Origin: PWPR01 sp046542315
Lineage (GTDB): Bacteria > Bacillota > UBA994 > PWPR01
Assembly (NCBI GenBank): GCA_046542315.1
Contig: JBKHBO010000001.1
Coordinates: forward strand, 1 to 64,000
Direction: 5' to 3'
Length of the DNA: 64,000 nt
The notes beneath the pieces were generated by a model. It saw nothing but the letters and a program-made list of their open reading frames with translations. It was not told where the DNA came from and did not search any database. Position numbers and translations under genes: made by a program. Positions 43,857-51,608 of this stretch are shown here, one piece after another; position 1 is the first letter of the stretch, and the number at the start of each line of letters is the position of its first letter.

Positions 43857-44558
43857 CTATTTTTGTGGAGCAACTGTTTTTGGTGAAACCTTTATTCCAG
43901 GTCCCATCGTTGTTGTTACTGTAATTGCTCTAAAATATGCACCTTTTGCTGATGCTGGTCTTGCTTTTAATAAAGCATCTGTTAAAGCATAATAGTTTGA
44001 TAAAAGTTCATCAACACTAAAAGACGCCTTACCTATTGGAGCATGAACGATACCATTACGCTCAACACGGTACTCAATTTTACCTGCTTTAAACTCTTTT
44101 ACAGAGTTTTCAATATCTGTAGTAACTGTACCAGCTTTTGGATTAGGCATTAATCCTCTAGGCCCCAAAATTCTACCTAGTCGACCAACAACTCTCATCA
44201 TATCAGGCGTTGCTAATACAATGTCAAAATCCATCCAACCGTCATTAATTTTTTGTGCAGTTTCTTCATCACCAATAATATCAGCTCCAGCAGCTTTTGC
44301 TGCTTCAGCGTCATCACCTTGAGCGAAAACTACCATTTTAATTGTCTTACCTAAACCTGCAGGTAAAGTAACCGCACCTCGTACTTGCTGATCTGCTTGT
44401 CTTGGATTTACACCTAAGTTTACAGCTATCTCAACTGTTTCATCAAAATTTGCACTTGCGATCTTTTTAATCAGCTCAAAGGCATCTTGCGGGGGATATA
44501 GATTTTCTCTATCTATTAACTCTCGCGCCTCTAAATATCTTCTACTTTTCTTTGCCAT
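43857..44558 (-). CDS. rplA: 50S ribosomal protein L1
   Basis: L1 (233 residues) forms the mobile L1 stalk at the E site and is a translational repressor of its own mRNA in many bacteria. Motifs: NFDETVEIAVNLGVNPRQAD, RGAVTLPAGLGKTIK, GRLGRILGPRGLMPNPKAGT and YRVERNGIVHAPIGK. A likely L1-binding site lies just upstream. It is the last gene from the rpmG promoter before the rplJ promoter. Confidence 0.98.
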   Translation of the reverse strand: MAKKSRRYLEARELIDRENLYPPQDAFELIKKIASANFDETVEIAVNLGVNPRQADQQVRGAVTLPAGLGKTIKMVVFAQGDDAEAAKAAGADIIGDEETAQKINDGWMDFDIVLATPDMMRVVGRLGRILGPRGLMPNPKAGTVTTDIENSVKEFKAGKIEYRVERNGIVHAPIGKASFSVDELLSNYYALTDALLKARPASAKGAYFRAITVTTTMGPGIKVSPKTVAPQK

Positions 44559-44570
44559 AAATATACCTCC

Positions 44571-44599
44571 TAGTGGTTCAAACGAGTTTCCTCTCCCAC
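44571..44599 (-). promoter_or_regulatory. Probable L1-binding autoregulatory site before rplA
   Basis: The RNA has GTGGGAG paired through GTGG/CCAC with ACCACTA just before the AGGAGG of rplA. This GUGGGAG...CCACUA layout, with an asymmetric internal loop, resembles the L1 site in 23S rRNA and in other rplA leaders. Repression would occlude the ribosome site. Confidence 0.55.
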
Positions 44600-44626
44600 G
44601 TATTAAAACTTTTTACTACACTTGTT

Positions 44627-45052
44627 CTAGTTTTCTACAACAATTCCCATGCTGCGCGCAGTTCCTGCAATCATGCTCATAGCAGTTTTAATGCTGCCAG
44701 CATTTAAATCAGCCATTTTTAGTTCCGCAATCTCTTTAACTTGGTCTTTAGTGACCTTAGCTACCTTAGTACTATTAGGCTCTCCTGATCCAGATTCAAT
44801 ACCTGCTGCTTTCTTTAGTAAGATTGAAGCTGGAGGAGTCTTTGTGATGAAAGAGAAGCTTCTATCTTGGAAAACAGAAATAACAACAGGTATTATTAAC
44901 CCCTCGTCTTTCTGTGTTCTAGAATTAAACTCTTTGCAAAATTGCATAATATTTACACCGGCTTGTCCTAAAGCTGGTCCAACTGGTGGTGCTGGATTAG
45001 CTCTTCCAGCAGGTATTTGCAATTTAACTACATTAATTACTTTTTTTGCCAT
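44627..45052 (-). CDS. rplK: 50S ribosomal protein L11
   Basis: L11 (141 residues) binds the GTPase centre RNA. Motifs: VVKLQIPAGRANPAPPVGPA, GQAGVNIMQFCKEFNSRT and the RNA-binding C domain with LNAGSIKTAMSMIAGTARSM. It follows nusG by 32 bases. Confidence 0.98.
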   Translation of the reverse strand: MAKKVINVVKLQIPAGRANPAPPVGPALGQAGVNIMQFCKEFNSRTQKDEGLIIPVVISVFQDRSFSFITKTPPASILLKKAAGIESGSGEPNSTKVAKVTKDQVKEIAELKMADLNAGSIKTAMSMIAGTARSMGIVVEN

Positions 45053-45084
45053 CTTACTACACCTCCTACTATTTATTTAACTTA

Positions 45085-45624
45085 TTAATCTATCTTTTTT
45101 ACTTGTTTATAGTCTAGCTCGACTGGTGTTTCTCTACCAAACATAGAAACCCTTACCTTCAAACGCTTTTTAGAATGAGAAATCTCTTCTACCGTACCAC
45201 TGAAATTATTAAATGGACCGTCAATTACTTGCACGACTTCGCCAACATCATAAGCAATTTGTGCAACCTCTTCAGTATCTTCTTGTTCTTGATTTTCACC
45301 AAGCATTCTCATTACCTCTTCTTCTTCTAAAGGTACTGGTCTAGATCCAGGCCCTACAAATCCTGTTACACCAGGAGTATTCCTTACTACATACCAAGAC
45401 TGATCAGTTATAATCATCTCTATTAATACATATCCAGGAAATATTTTACGATCATATGTACGGCTTTTACCATTTTTTACTTCAGTTATTTCTTCTGAAG
45501 GCACTTCTACTCTAAAAATCTCATCTTCTACTTCCATTGACTCAACACGTTTCTCCATATTGGTCTTTACTTTGTTTTCATACCCTGAGTATGTATGAAT
45601 AACATACCATTTCTTTTCAGCCAT
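45085..45624 (-). CDS. nusG: Transcription termination/antitermination protein NusG
   Basis: NusG (179 residues) binds RNA polymerase and modulates pausing and Rho-dependent termination. It starts KKWYVIHTYSGYENKVKTNM (NGN domain), has KIFPGYVLIEM and NTPGVTGFVG, and ends with a KOW domain including VVQVIDGPFNNFSGTVEEI. It lies in the normal secE-nusG-rplK order. Confidence 0.98.
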   Translation of the reverse strand: MAEKKWYVIHTYSGYENKVKTNMEKRVESMEVEDEIFRVEVPSEEITEVKNGKSRTYDRKIFPGYVLIEMIITDQSWYVVRNTPGVTGFVGPGSRPVPLEEEEVMRMLGENQEQEDTEEVAQIAYDVGEVVQVIDGPFNNFSGTVEEISHSKKRLKVRVSMFGRETPVELDYKQVKKID

Positions 45625-45646
45625 TATATAATCGCTCCCCGTTTTT

Positions 45647-45844
45647 TTATATAAACATTTTTAACAATTGGGAGAAAATAGAATCGACAAAAACCATTGC
45701 CAAAGCAAAAGCAATGACTGTAACTAATACAACACCTGTAGCTTTGGTTAGTTCTTCTCTATTTGGCCATTTCACTTTTTTCATTTCTGATTTTACTTCT
45801 TTGAAAAATTTTAATTTAGATTTGGATTTGTTTTTAGCTGCCAT
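45647..45844 (-). CDS. secE: Preprotein translocase subunit SecE
   Basis: SecE (65 residues) has a basic N-terminus, the amphipathic FFKEVKSEMKKVKWPNREEL and one membrane helix at about 38-60. This is the short single-span Gram-positive form. It clamps SecY in the membrane. Confidence 0.97.
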   Translation of the reverse strand: MAAKNKSKSKLKFFKEVKSEMKKVKWPNREELTKATGVVLVTVIAFALAMVFVDSIFSQLLKMFI

Positions 45845-45873
45845 TATTACACATCCCTATGGTTATTATCTTA

Positions 45874-46023
45874 CTACTTAGTTTCGCGATGCAGTGTGTG
45901 CTCTTGACAGAATTTACAATATTTTTTTAATTCTAAACGCTTATTTGTTGTACGACGGTTTTTGCTTGTTCTATAATTTCTTTGTTTGCACTCTGTGCAT
46001 TCCAAAGTTATTCCTATACGCAT
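45874..46023 (-). CDS. rpmG: 50S ribosomal protein L33 (zinc form)
   Basis: A 49-codon gene translated directly from the sequence. The product starts MRIGITLECTECKQRNYRTS and has Cys9, Cys12, Cys36 and Cys39 (CTEC and CKFC), the zinc-binding form of L33. GGAGGTG lies six bases before the ATG. It begins the rpmG-secE-nusG-rplK-rplA unit. Confidence 0.96.
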   Translation of the reverse strand: MRIGITLECTECKQRNYRTSKNRRTTNKRLELKKYCKFCQEHTLHRETK

Positions 46024-46087
46024 TTAGGGCACCTCCATCCAGATTTATTATATATTTATTCCCTATTATTCACAAGGCTACCCAATT

Positions 46088-46116
46088 AAATTATCACATA
46101 ATAATTTGCATGTCAA
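46088..46116 (-). promoter_or_regulatory. Promoter of rpmG-secE-nusG-rplK-rplA
   Basis: TTGACA at 46111-46116 with TAATTT at 46088-46093, 17 bases apart; GATAAT two bases upstream of the latter is an alternative -10. It lies 20 bases after the tuf terminator and about 65 before rpmG. Confidence 0.72.
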
Positions 46117-46136
46117 TAAATGATGTGTTCTAGCGC

Positions 46137-46162
46137 AAAAAAAAGCCGGCTTAGCCGGCTTT
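46137..46162 (-). terminator. Rho-independent terminator after tuf copy 2
   Basis: AAAGCCGGC and GCCGGCTTT form a nine-pair stem with a TAA loop, followed by a T run on the minus strand, four bases after the tuf stop. Confidence 0.93.
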
Positions 46163-46166
46163 AGTA

Positions 46167-47372
46167 CTATTTCTCAATACCAGTTACAATACCTGCTCCA
46201 ACTGTACGTCCGCCTTCACGAATCGCAAATGTTGTTCCTTTTTCTAAAGCGATTGGTGTAATTAATTCTATGCTCATCTGAATGTTATCTCCAGGCATTA
46301 CCATTTCTACTCCTTCTGGTAAGTTAATTACTCCAGTAACATCTGTTGTACTAAAGAAAAACTGTGGTCTGTATCCTGGGAAGAATGGTGTATGTCTTCC
46401 ACCCTCTTCTTTTTTCAATACATATACCTCTGCATCAAAACTTGTATGTGGTTGGATACTTCCTGGCTTAGCTAACACTTGGCCACGCTCTACTTCGTCT
46501 CTTTTAATTCCTCGAAGTAAGCAACCTACGTTATCTCCTGCCAGTCCTTGATCCATCAACTTACGGAACATCTCTACTCCTGTACATACTGTTTTCCGTG
46601 GCTGATCCATCATTCCTATGATTTCTACTTCATCACCAACGTTGATAACTCCACGATCAATTCTTCCTGTTACTACTGTTCCTCTTCCTGTAATTGAGAA
46701 TACGTCCTCAATTGGCATCAAGAAAGGCTTCTCTGTATCTCTTTGTGGCGTTGGTATATATTCATCTACCGCATCCATCAAGTCTAATATCTTTCCACAC
46801 CATTCACATTCTCTTTCTCCGCATCCGCACTCTAGTGCTTTTAGCGCTGATCCTGCTACAAATGGTGTGTCATCTCCAGGGAATTCGTATTGGTCTAGTA
46901 ATTCTCTTACTTCCATCTCTACCAATTCAATTAGCTCTTCGTCGTCTACCATATCTGCTTTGTTCAAAAATACTACGATATGTGGTACGTTTACCTGGTG
47001 ACTTAACAATATATGCTCTCTTGTCTGTGGCATTGGACCATCAGCTGCTGATACTACTAATATAGCTCCGTCCATCTGCGCTGCTCCTGTAATCATGTTC
47101 TTTACATAGTCAGCATGTCCTGGACAGTCAACGTGTGCATAGTGACGCTTTGTTGTCTCATACTCAACGTGTGCTGTATTAATTGTAATTCCACGTTCTC
47201 TCTCTTCTGGTGCCTTGTCAATATCTTCAAAATTCATAGTAAACTTTGTCTCACTATTTGCTGATAGCACCAAGGTTATCGCCGCTGTTAGTGTTGTCTT
47301 ACCGTGGTCAATATGCCCTATTGTCCCAATATTAACGTGTGGTTTTGTTCTTTCAAACTTCTGCTTTGCCAT
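46167..47372 (-). CDS. tuf: Elongation factor Tu, copy 2
   Basis: The second EF-Tu gene encodes the same 401 residues as the copy at 30471-31676, including the Cys182-192 cluster. The ATG at 47372 follows AGGAGG by seven bases; the longer frame reaches into the leader and is rejected. Unlike copy 1 it has its own promoter and terminator and lies downstream of three tRNA genes. The stop is TAG and the last Lys codon AAA here, against TAA and AAG in copy 1, marking the edge of identity. Confidence 0.98.
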   Translation of the reverse strand: MAKQKFERTKPHVNIGTIGHIDHGKTTLTAAITLVLSANSETKFTMNFEDIDKAPEERERGITINTAHVEYETTKRHYAHVDCPGHADYVKNMITGAAQMDGAILVVSAADGPMPQTREHILLSHQVNVPHIVVFLNKADMVDDEELIELVEMEVRELLDQYEFPGDDTPFVAGSALKALECGCGERECEWCGKILDLMDAVDEYIPTPQRDTEKPFLMPIEDVFSITGRGTVVTGRIDRGVINVGDEVEIIGMMDQPRKTVCTGVEMFRKLMDQGLAGDNVGCLLRGIKRDEVERGQVLAKPGSIQPHTSFDAEVYVLKKEEGGRHTPFFPGYRPQFFFSTTDVTGVINLPEGVEMVMPGDNIQMSIELITPIALEKGTTFAIREGGRTVGAGIVTGIEK

Positions 47373-47385
47373 TTTCTGACCTCCT
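46171..47385 (-). repeat. Long direct repeat, tuf copy 2
   Basis: The 1215-base partner of 30475-31689. The block takes in all of tuf but its last codons, plus the ribosome-binding site, and nothing of the flanks. This is what gene conversion between duplicated tuf genes leaves. Confidence 0.93.
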
Positions 47386-47415
47386 GGAAAATTCTTATCT
47401 TCGGATTTCAACGCC

Positions 47416-47444
47416 ATTTTATCAACAACTTTGACACTAGTCAA
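47416..47444 (-). promoter_or_regulatory. Promoter of tuf copy 2
   Basis: TTGACT at 47439-47444 and TAAAAT at 47416-47421 are 17 bases apart on the minus strand, giving a leader of about 37 bases. It lies after the tRNA terminator, so tuf copy 2 can be expressed apart from the tRNAs. Confidence 0.83.
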
Positions 47445-47494
47445 TATATTGCCATTACTAACTTATCTAAATCAACAGAAAAGTTGATAATATA

Positions 47495-47517
47495 TAAAAA
47501 ACCACTAATCTAGTAGT
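47495..47517 (-). terminator. Rho-independent terminator after tRNA-Thr
   Basis: ACTACTA and TAGTGGT (one G-T pair) form a seven-pair stem with a three-base loop, followed by six T, four bases past the tRNA-Thr CCA end. Read-through to tuf may still occur. Confidence 0.75.
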
Positions 47518-47521
47518 CTCA

Positions 47522-47598
<77 letters not shown>

Positions 47599-47615
47599 AT
47601 TTTATTTAAAAAAAA

Positions 47616-47689
47616 TGGAGCGGGTGAAGGGGATCGAACCCTCGCAACCAGCTTGGAAGGCTGGGGCTCTACCACTGAGCTACACCCGC
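47616..47689 (-). tRNA. tRNA-Gly(TCC), CCA encoded
   Basis: Acceptor GCGGGTG pairs with CACCCGC; the anticodon stem CCAGC/GCTGG holds CTTCCAA with anticodon TCC; the T arm has GGTTCGATCCC. D arm GCTCAGTGGTAGAGC is normal. CCA is encoded. Confidence 0.96.
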
Positions 47690-47695
47690 TTACTT

Positions 47696-47780
47696 TGGTG
47701 GAGAGAGTTGGATTCGAACCAACGAAGGCTGTGCCAACGGATTTACAGTCCGCCCCCTTTAGCCACTCGGGCATCTCTCC
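47696..47780 (-). tRNA. tRNA-Tyr(GTA), CCA encoded
   Basis: Acceptor GGAGAGA pairs with TCTCTCC; the anticodon loop CTGTAAA gives GTA; a long variable arm makes it a class II tRNA of 85 bases, as for bacterial tRNA-Tyr. The T arm has GGTTCGAATCC. CCA is encoded. Confidence 0.96.
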
Positions 47781-47811
47781 GGGGCTCTCTCTTTCAAAGA
47801 GCACGATAATT

Positions 47812-47840
47812 ATTATATATAAATCCTAGTGTGTTGTCAA
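47812..47840 (-). promoter_or_regulatory. Consensus promoter of the tRNA cluster
   Basis: TTGACA at 47835-47840 and TATAAT at 47812-47817 with exactly 17 bases between them, a full consensus match. It lies about 30 bases before tRNA-Tyr and right after the sigH stop. Confidence 0.93.
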
Positions 47841-47856
47841 TGAAAAAATAAATAAA

Positions 47857-48534
47857 TTACTCCTCTAATTCTTCTAAATACTTTTCCTCTTCATACTGTC
47901 TATCATCTAGATATCTTTCTAGTTTTCTTTTAACTCTTTGTAAAGCATTGTCTACAGATTTAACATGGCGATTTAGATTGAGTGCAATCTCTTGGTAAGA
48001 CTTGCCGTTTAAATAATTCATAAGCACTTGCCATTCAAGATCACTCAGTATTTCTGTTAATTTAAATTCAATAGACCGATAGGATTCAAAGTTTATCATT
48101 AATTGCTCTGGATCAGTTATTTTCGAGCTTTTCAATACATCAAGTAGAGTTCTATCTGACTCTTCATCATAAATTGGCTTATTCAGTGAAACATATGAGT
48201 TTAGTGGAATATGTTTCTGTCTTGTTGCAGTTTTAATTGCTGTTATAATTTGTCTTGTAACACATAACTCTGCGAATGCTCTAAAAGATGCTAGCCTGTC
48301 TGTCTTGTAATCTCTAATTGCTTTATATAATCCAATCATTCCTTCTTGGATAATATCTTCACGATCTGCGCCTATTAGAAAGTATGAGCGAGCTTTTGCT
48401 CTTACAAACCCTCTATATTTTTGAAAAATGTATTCGTATGCATACTCACTACCATCTCTAGCTGCTTCAACAATATCATCTTCTGGTAAAAACTCATAGG
48501 GAGCTGCAACATCCCTTTGTGCTGGCATGTCCAT
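47857..48534 (-). CDS. sigH: RNA polymerase sigma-H factor
   Basis: This 225-residue sigma-70 family protein is most like SigH (Spo0H), the early stationary-phase and sporulation sigma factor. Region 2 shows FQKYRGFVRAKARSYFLIGA, DREDIIQEGMIGLYKAIRDY and SFRAFAELCVTRQIITAIKT; region 4 has LSDLEWQVLMNYLNGKSYQE and NRHVKSVDNALQRVKRKL. The ATG at 48534 is eight bases after GGGAGGAG. Position between rlmB and the nusG region is the conserved sigH locus, which supports a spore-forming type. It has its own vegetative promoter. Confidence 0.94.
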   Translation of the reverse strand: MDMPAQRDVAAPYEFLPEDDIVEAARDGSEYAYEYIFQKYRGFVRAKARSYFLIGADREDIIQEGMIGLYKAIRDYKTDRLASFRAFAELCVTRQIITAIKTATRQKHIPLNSYVSLNKPIYDEESDRTLLDVLKSSKITDPEQLMINFESYRSIEFKLTEILSDLEWQVLMNYLNGKSYQEIALNLNRHVKSVDNALQRVKRKLERYLDDRQYEEEKYLEELEE

Positions 48535-48583
48535 TTTATAATCTCCTCCCGCTGCTGATATAAACAAGCATCCTACCCTCATC

Positions 48584-48612
48584 ATTATACTTTGTACTAA
48601 TTTATGAGTCAA
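48584..48612 (-). promoter_or_regulatory. sigH promoter
   Basis: TTGACT at 48607-48612 and TATAAT at 48584-48589 with a 17-base spacer on the minus strand. The form is that of a housekeeping sigma-A promoter about 60 bases before sigH. Confidence 0.86.
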
Positions 48613-48638
48613 GGACACCACACTTACATAAAATTATT

Positions 48639-49370
48639 TTAAGTTAATTTGTTTTGTCTCACAACTTCATACATCATTATTCCTGCAGCTACTGAGGCGT
48701 TAAGTGAAGAGATAACCCCTTGCATTGGTAGCTTTACCAAAAAATCACTTTTCTTAACCAAGTTATTTGATAACCCTTTGCCTTCACTTCCTATCATCAT
48801 AACTAGCGGTATATTTAAATTTACATCATATATTTCTTTTTCTGCATTTGCATCTGAGCCCAATATCCAAAATCCTTCTTCTTTTAATATATCTAAAGTC
48901 TGAGAAAGATTTGTAACTTTTACCAAGGGAACTGTCAACGCTGCTCCCACACTAACCCTCATCACAGTTTCGTTCATATCTACACTTCTATCTTTAGGAA
49001 TAATTATTCCATCAACTCCAGCAGCATCTGCTGTTCTCATTATTGCTCCTAAATTATGAGGATCTTTTAAATGGTCTAAAATTAATATGAATGGATTATC
49101 TTTCTTACTAGCGCTTTCAAGCAAGGAATATAGCTCTGTATACTCCCAAGATTTTAAATGAGCTATTACTCCTTGGTTGTTTTTGGTTTTACTCATTTGC
49201 TCTAATTCATTTTTCGCAATATATCTTAAATCAACCATCCTCTGCGTTGCTAAGAGCACTATGTCCTCAATAATTTTGCCATGAGCAGAGTCAGCTATAT
49301 AAACTGCATCTACTACATCTCTTTTTAATCCTACTAAAACTTGATTTCTTCCTTCTATTTGTTCCATCAT
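48639..49370 (-). CDS. rlmB: 23S rRNA (guanosine-2'-O-) methyltransferase RlmB family
   Basis: This 243-residue SPOUT methyltransferase is of the TrmH/RlmB type. The N-terminal ribosome-binding part has EGRNQVLVGLKRDVVDAVYI; the knotted domain shows LDHLKDPHNLGAIMRTADA, MIGSEGKGLS and the last motif SSLNASVAAGIMMYEV. Its start overlaps the thyX stop as ATGA. The exact modified base is inferred from family (G2251 in E. coli numbering). Confidence 0.9.
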   Translation of the reverse strand: MMEQIEGRNQVLVGLKRDVVDAVYIADSAHGKIIEDIVLLATQRMVDLRYIAKNELEQMSKTKNNQGVIAHLKSWEYTELYSLLESASKKDNPFILILDHLKDPHNLGAIMRTADAAGVDGIIIPKDRSVDMNETVMRVSVGAALTVPLVKVTNLSQTLDILKEEGFWILGSDANAEKEIYDVNLNIPLVMMIGSEGKGLSNNLVKKSDFLVKLPMQGVISSLNASVAAGIMMYEVVRQNKLT

Positions 49371-50044
49371 TTATTCTCAAATTCTTTAATTCTACCGCAA
49401 CTGAGATCTCCCTCATTACATACGCCTTTGGTAACGCACGTTGGTCCAGCTATAGAAAAGACTGTAGGTGCAACTTCTTTCACTAATTCCAACATCTTAT
49501 TAGCAAGAGTTCTAATTTCAAGCTGGGCTCTAGTACAGCACCTTACTTCGAAAAAGTGAAGTAATGATCTTGCATTCATTGTGACAATAATTTTTGTTTC
49601 TGTCGCATTGGGCAAAACATATCTAGCATCTTCTTGTGGGACAATTTCAGAAAGAGTTCGATATGTATCTTTTGCTTGCTGGAGAAAATCATTATATATT
49701 GCTAAAGCTTTTTCATTTTTTTCAATTGATTTAGGAGTAACATACTCAAAATTTTTCTCATTAACATATCTTTGTGATCTTTGAGAATAGGAAGCTATTC
49801 TATGACGCACCAACTGATGAGTTAAAACTCTACTAACTCCAGCAATTGAAAAAGTAAAGCTAGCATGTTCAAAGGTTGATAAATGACCCATTTCTCTTAA
49901 CTTCTTTACTAATTTAACAACTTCTTTATCTGACAAACCTTTGTATAACTGATCACCATCTAAACTTGAATAACAAAGCCTTGCTGCTGAAGCTATTGTT
50001 CTCTCTGGGGCAGGTGTGTGTGATAATAATTCAACTTTAGTCAT
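49367..50044 (-). CDS. thyX: Flavin-dependent thymidylate synthase
   Basis: ThyX makes dTMP from dUMP with FAD, NADPH and methylene-tetrahydrofolate. The diagnostic RHRxxSxxxxSxR is present as RHRIASYSQRSQR at 80-92, with FEHASFTFSIAGVSR before it and ALLHFFEVR-like SLLHFFEVRCCTRAQLEIR after. The 225-residue length fits. In Bacillus-like order, cysS-mrnC-rlmB occupy this region; here thyX lies between the mrnC fusion and rlmB. Confidence 0.96.
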   Translation of the reverse strand: MTKVELLSHTPAPERTIASAARLCYSSLDGDQLYKGLSDKEVVKLVKKLREMGHLSTFEHASFTFSIAGVSRVLTHQLVRHRIASYSQRSQRYVNEKNFEYVTPKSIEKNEKALAIYNDFLQQAKDTYRTLSEIVPQEDARYVLPNATETKIIVTMNARSLLHFFEVRCCTRAQLEIRTLANKMLELVKEVAPTVFSIAGPTCVTKGVCNEGDLSCGRIKEFENK

Positions 50045-50060
50045 TTTTATTCCTCCAATA

Positions 50061-50924
50061 CTAATTTTCCAAAATAAAAGCTATTATTTCTTCCAATCTT
50101 TCTATATCTTTCTTAATGTATAAATATCCAAGCAATGCTTCAAGCCCTGTGCTATATCTATACTCTCTAACATCAGTGTTTTTTGGAACGCATCCTCCAC
50201 TAGAGTTTCTTCCCCATTTAAATATTCTCATTTCTTCAGCCGTAAAATCTTCCATAATATTTCTTACTATATCTGCTTGAGAGTTTGCAGATACATAATC
50301 AAGAGCTCTTTTATGAAGTTTATTACCTTTATTAATCCCTTTTGCTAAAAGGTGTTTTCTTACATAAAGTTCTAAGACGGCATCTCCTAGATAAGCGACT
50401 GACTGAGCAGATAAGTCTGTTAAGAGTTCATCTGTTAAAGCATTCTCATCTTCTCGCACAAGATTTACTACACTCATGCAAGCGATCCCCTCTTCTGCTC
50501 CAATAAAACCCAGTTTTTCTGTTGTTGTTGCTTTAATATTTATCTTTGACATATCTACTTCTAAAATATCTGATAGCTTTATAATCATTTTTGATTTATG
50601 CTTATCAATCCTTGGAACCTCTGTGATTATTGTTATATCTATATGGTCAATTTTATAATTGCTTAACTTTAGTGTTTGACACACTTCTTTAAGCAATATT
50701 TTACTATCTATATTCTTATACTTCTCATCACTGTCAGGGAACCATTGTCCAATGTCTCCCAAACTTAAAGCTCCTAAAATTCCATCAATTAAAGAATGAA
50801 TAACTACATCAGCATCTGAATGACCGTCTGGGCCTAGTTCAGACTCAATTTCTATTCCACCTAAAATGCATTTCCTTCCCTTTTTCAATTGATGAATATC
50901 TAGTCCAAATCCTGTTTTTACCAA
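50061..50924 (-). CDS. ispF: IspF-MrnC fusion: MEcPP synthase joined to Mini-ribonuclease III
   Basis: One 287-codon frame encodes two enzymes. Residues 1-157 are IspF, which cyclises CDP-methylerythritol phosphate derivative to MEcPP: GFGLDIHQL (Asp9, His11), DGHSDADVVIHSLIDGILGA (His43) and KATTTEKLGF. Residues 166-287 are MrnC, the dsRNA-binding-domain-free RNase III that matures 23S rRNA: SVAYLGDAVLELYVR with catalytic-type Asp181, NSSGGCVPKNTDV and YRYSTGLEALLGYLY. A linker of about ten residues joins them with no stop. The start is TTG at 50924, overlapping ispD by seven bases. An internal ATG at codon 150 has GAGGGG nine bases upstream, so free MrnC may also be made. Confidence 0.92.
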   Translation of the reverse strand: MVKTGFGLDIHQLKKGRKCILGGIEIESELGPDGHSDADVVIHSLIDGILGALSLGDIGQWFPDSDEKYKNIDSKILLKEVCQTLKLSNYKIDHIDITIITEVPRIDKHKSKMIIKLSDILEVDMSKINIKATTTEKLGFIGAEEGIACMSVVNLVREDENALTDELLTDLSAQSVAYLGDAVLELYVRKHLLAKGINKGNKLHKRALDYVSANSQADIVRNIMEDFTAEEMRIFKWGRNSSGGCVPKNTDVREYRYSTGLEALLGYLYIKKDIERLEEIIAFILEN

Positions 50925-51598
50925 TTAAATTCTTCCACCTTCCTCAAAATTGTCTCTGCAAACCACAAATCTTCAGCAGTTGTGATTTTTATATTGTACT
51001 TCAATCCGCTAATAATTTTAACATCTTCATCGCCTTCAATAAAAGAAGCGTCATCTGTACCTTTTTTCTGTGGGGTTATTAAATAGTCTCTATAGTCAGA
51101 AGTAAATACTTGAGGAGTTTGAATTGCTACAAGCTCATCTCTTTTGATTGTGTTATTAACAAACCCTAACTTCTGTCTTTTAATAGTATCTTTAACAGAA
51201 ACACCAGGAATGACCGCTTTGTAAATTTTTACATTTTCAATTAAGCTTAAGACAAAATCTTTTGTAATTAATGGTCTAGCTCCATCGTGAATTACAAAAA
51301 GGCTGTTTTGCGGATTCATTTCTAATAAAGCATTAGAGACAGAATCTTTTCGTTCCCTGCCTCCATTAACTAATTTTATTTTTTTATTATATACAATTTC
51401 TTTAGCACGACTAGCTAACTTTTCTCTCTCCCCATGTCTATATACACAAATAATTTCGTTAACCTCATCTATTTGGTTAAAAACATTTAAAGAATAATCA
51501 ATAATCAAATGGCTTCCCAATTGCAAAAATACTTTGTTCTCATTACAATTCATTCTGGAACCCTGACCGCCAGCTAAAATAATAGCGCTTATACTCAT
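50918..51598 (-). CDS. ispD: 2-C-methyl-D-erythritol 4-phosphate cytidylyltransferase
   Basis: IspD activates methylerythritol phosphate with CTP in the non-mevalonate isoprenoid pathway. The 226-residue protein begins SISAIILAGGQGSRM with the nucleotide-binding GG loop, then VFLQLGSHLIIDYSL, VIHDGARPLI and AIQTPQVFTSDYRDYL. The ATG at 51598 follows AAGGATG; the longer frame runs into the PIN gene. It is directly followed by ispF, the next but one enzyme of the pathway. Confidence 0.96.
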   Translation of the reverse strand: MSISAIILAGGQGSRMNCNENKVFLQLGSHLIIDYSLNVFNQIDEVNEIICVYRHGEREKLASRAKEIVYNKKIKLVNGGRERKDSVSNALLEMNPQNSLFVIHDGARPLITKDFVLSLIENVKIYKAVIPGVSVKDTIKRQKLGFVNNTIKRDELVAIQTPQVFTSDYRDYLITPQKKGTDDASFIEGDEDVKIISGLKYNIKITTAEDLWFAETILRKVEEFNW

Positions 51599-51608
51599 TA
51601 TATCATCC

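Noticed and set aside
46167..47444. Extended EF-Tu copy 2 with 24 extra N-terminal residues
   Set aside because: The extension lies in the leader; AGGAGG directly before 47372 gives the same start as copy 1.
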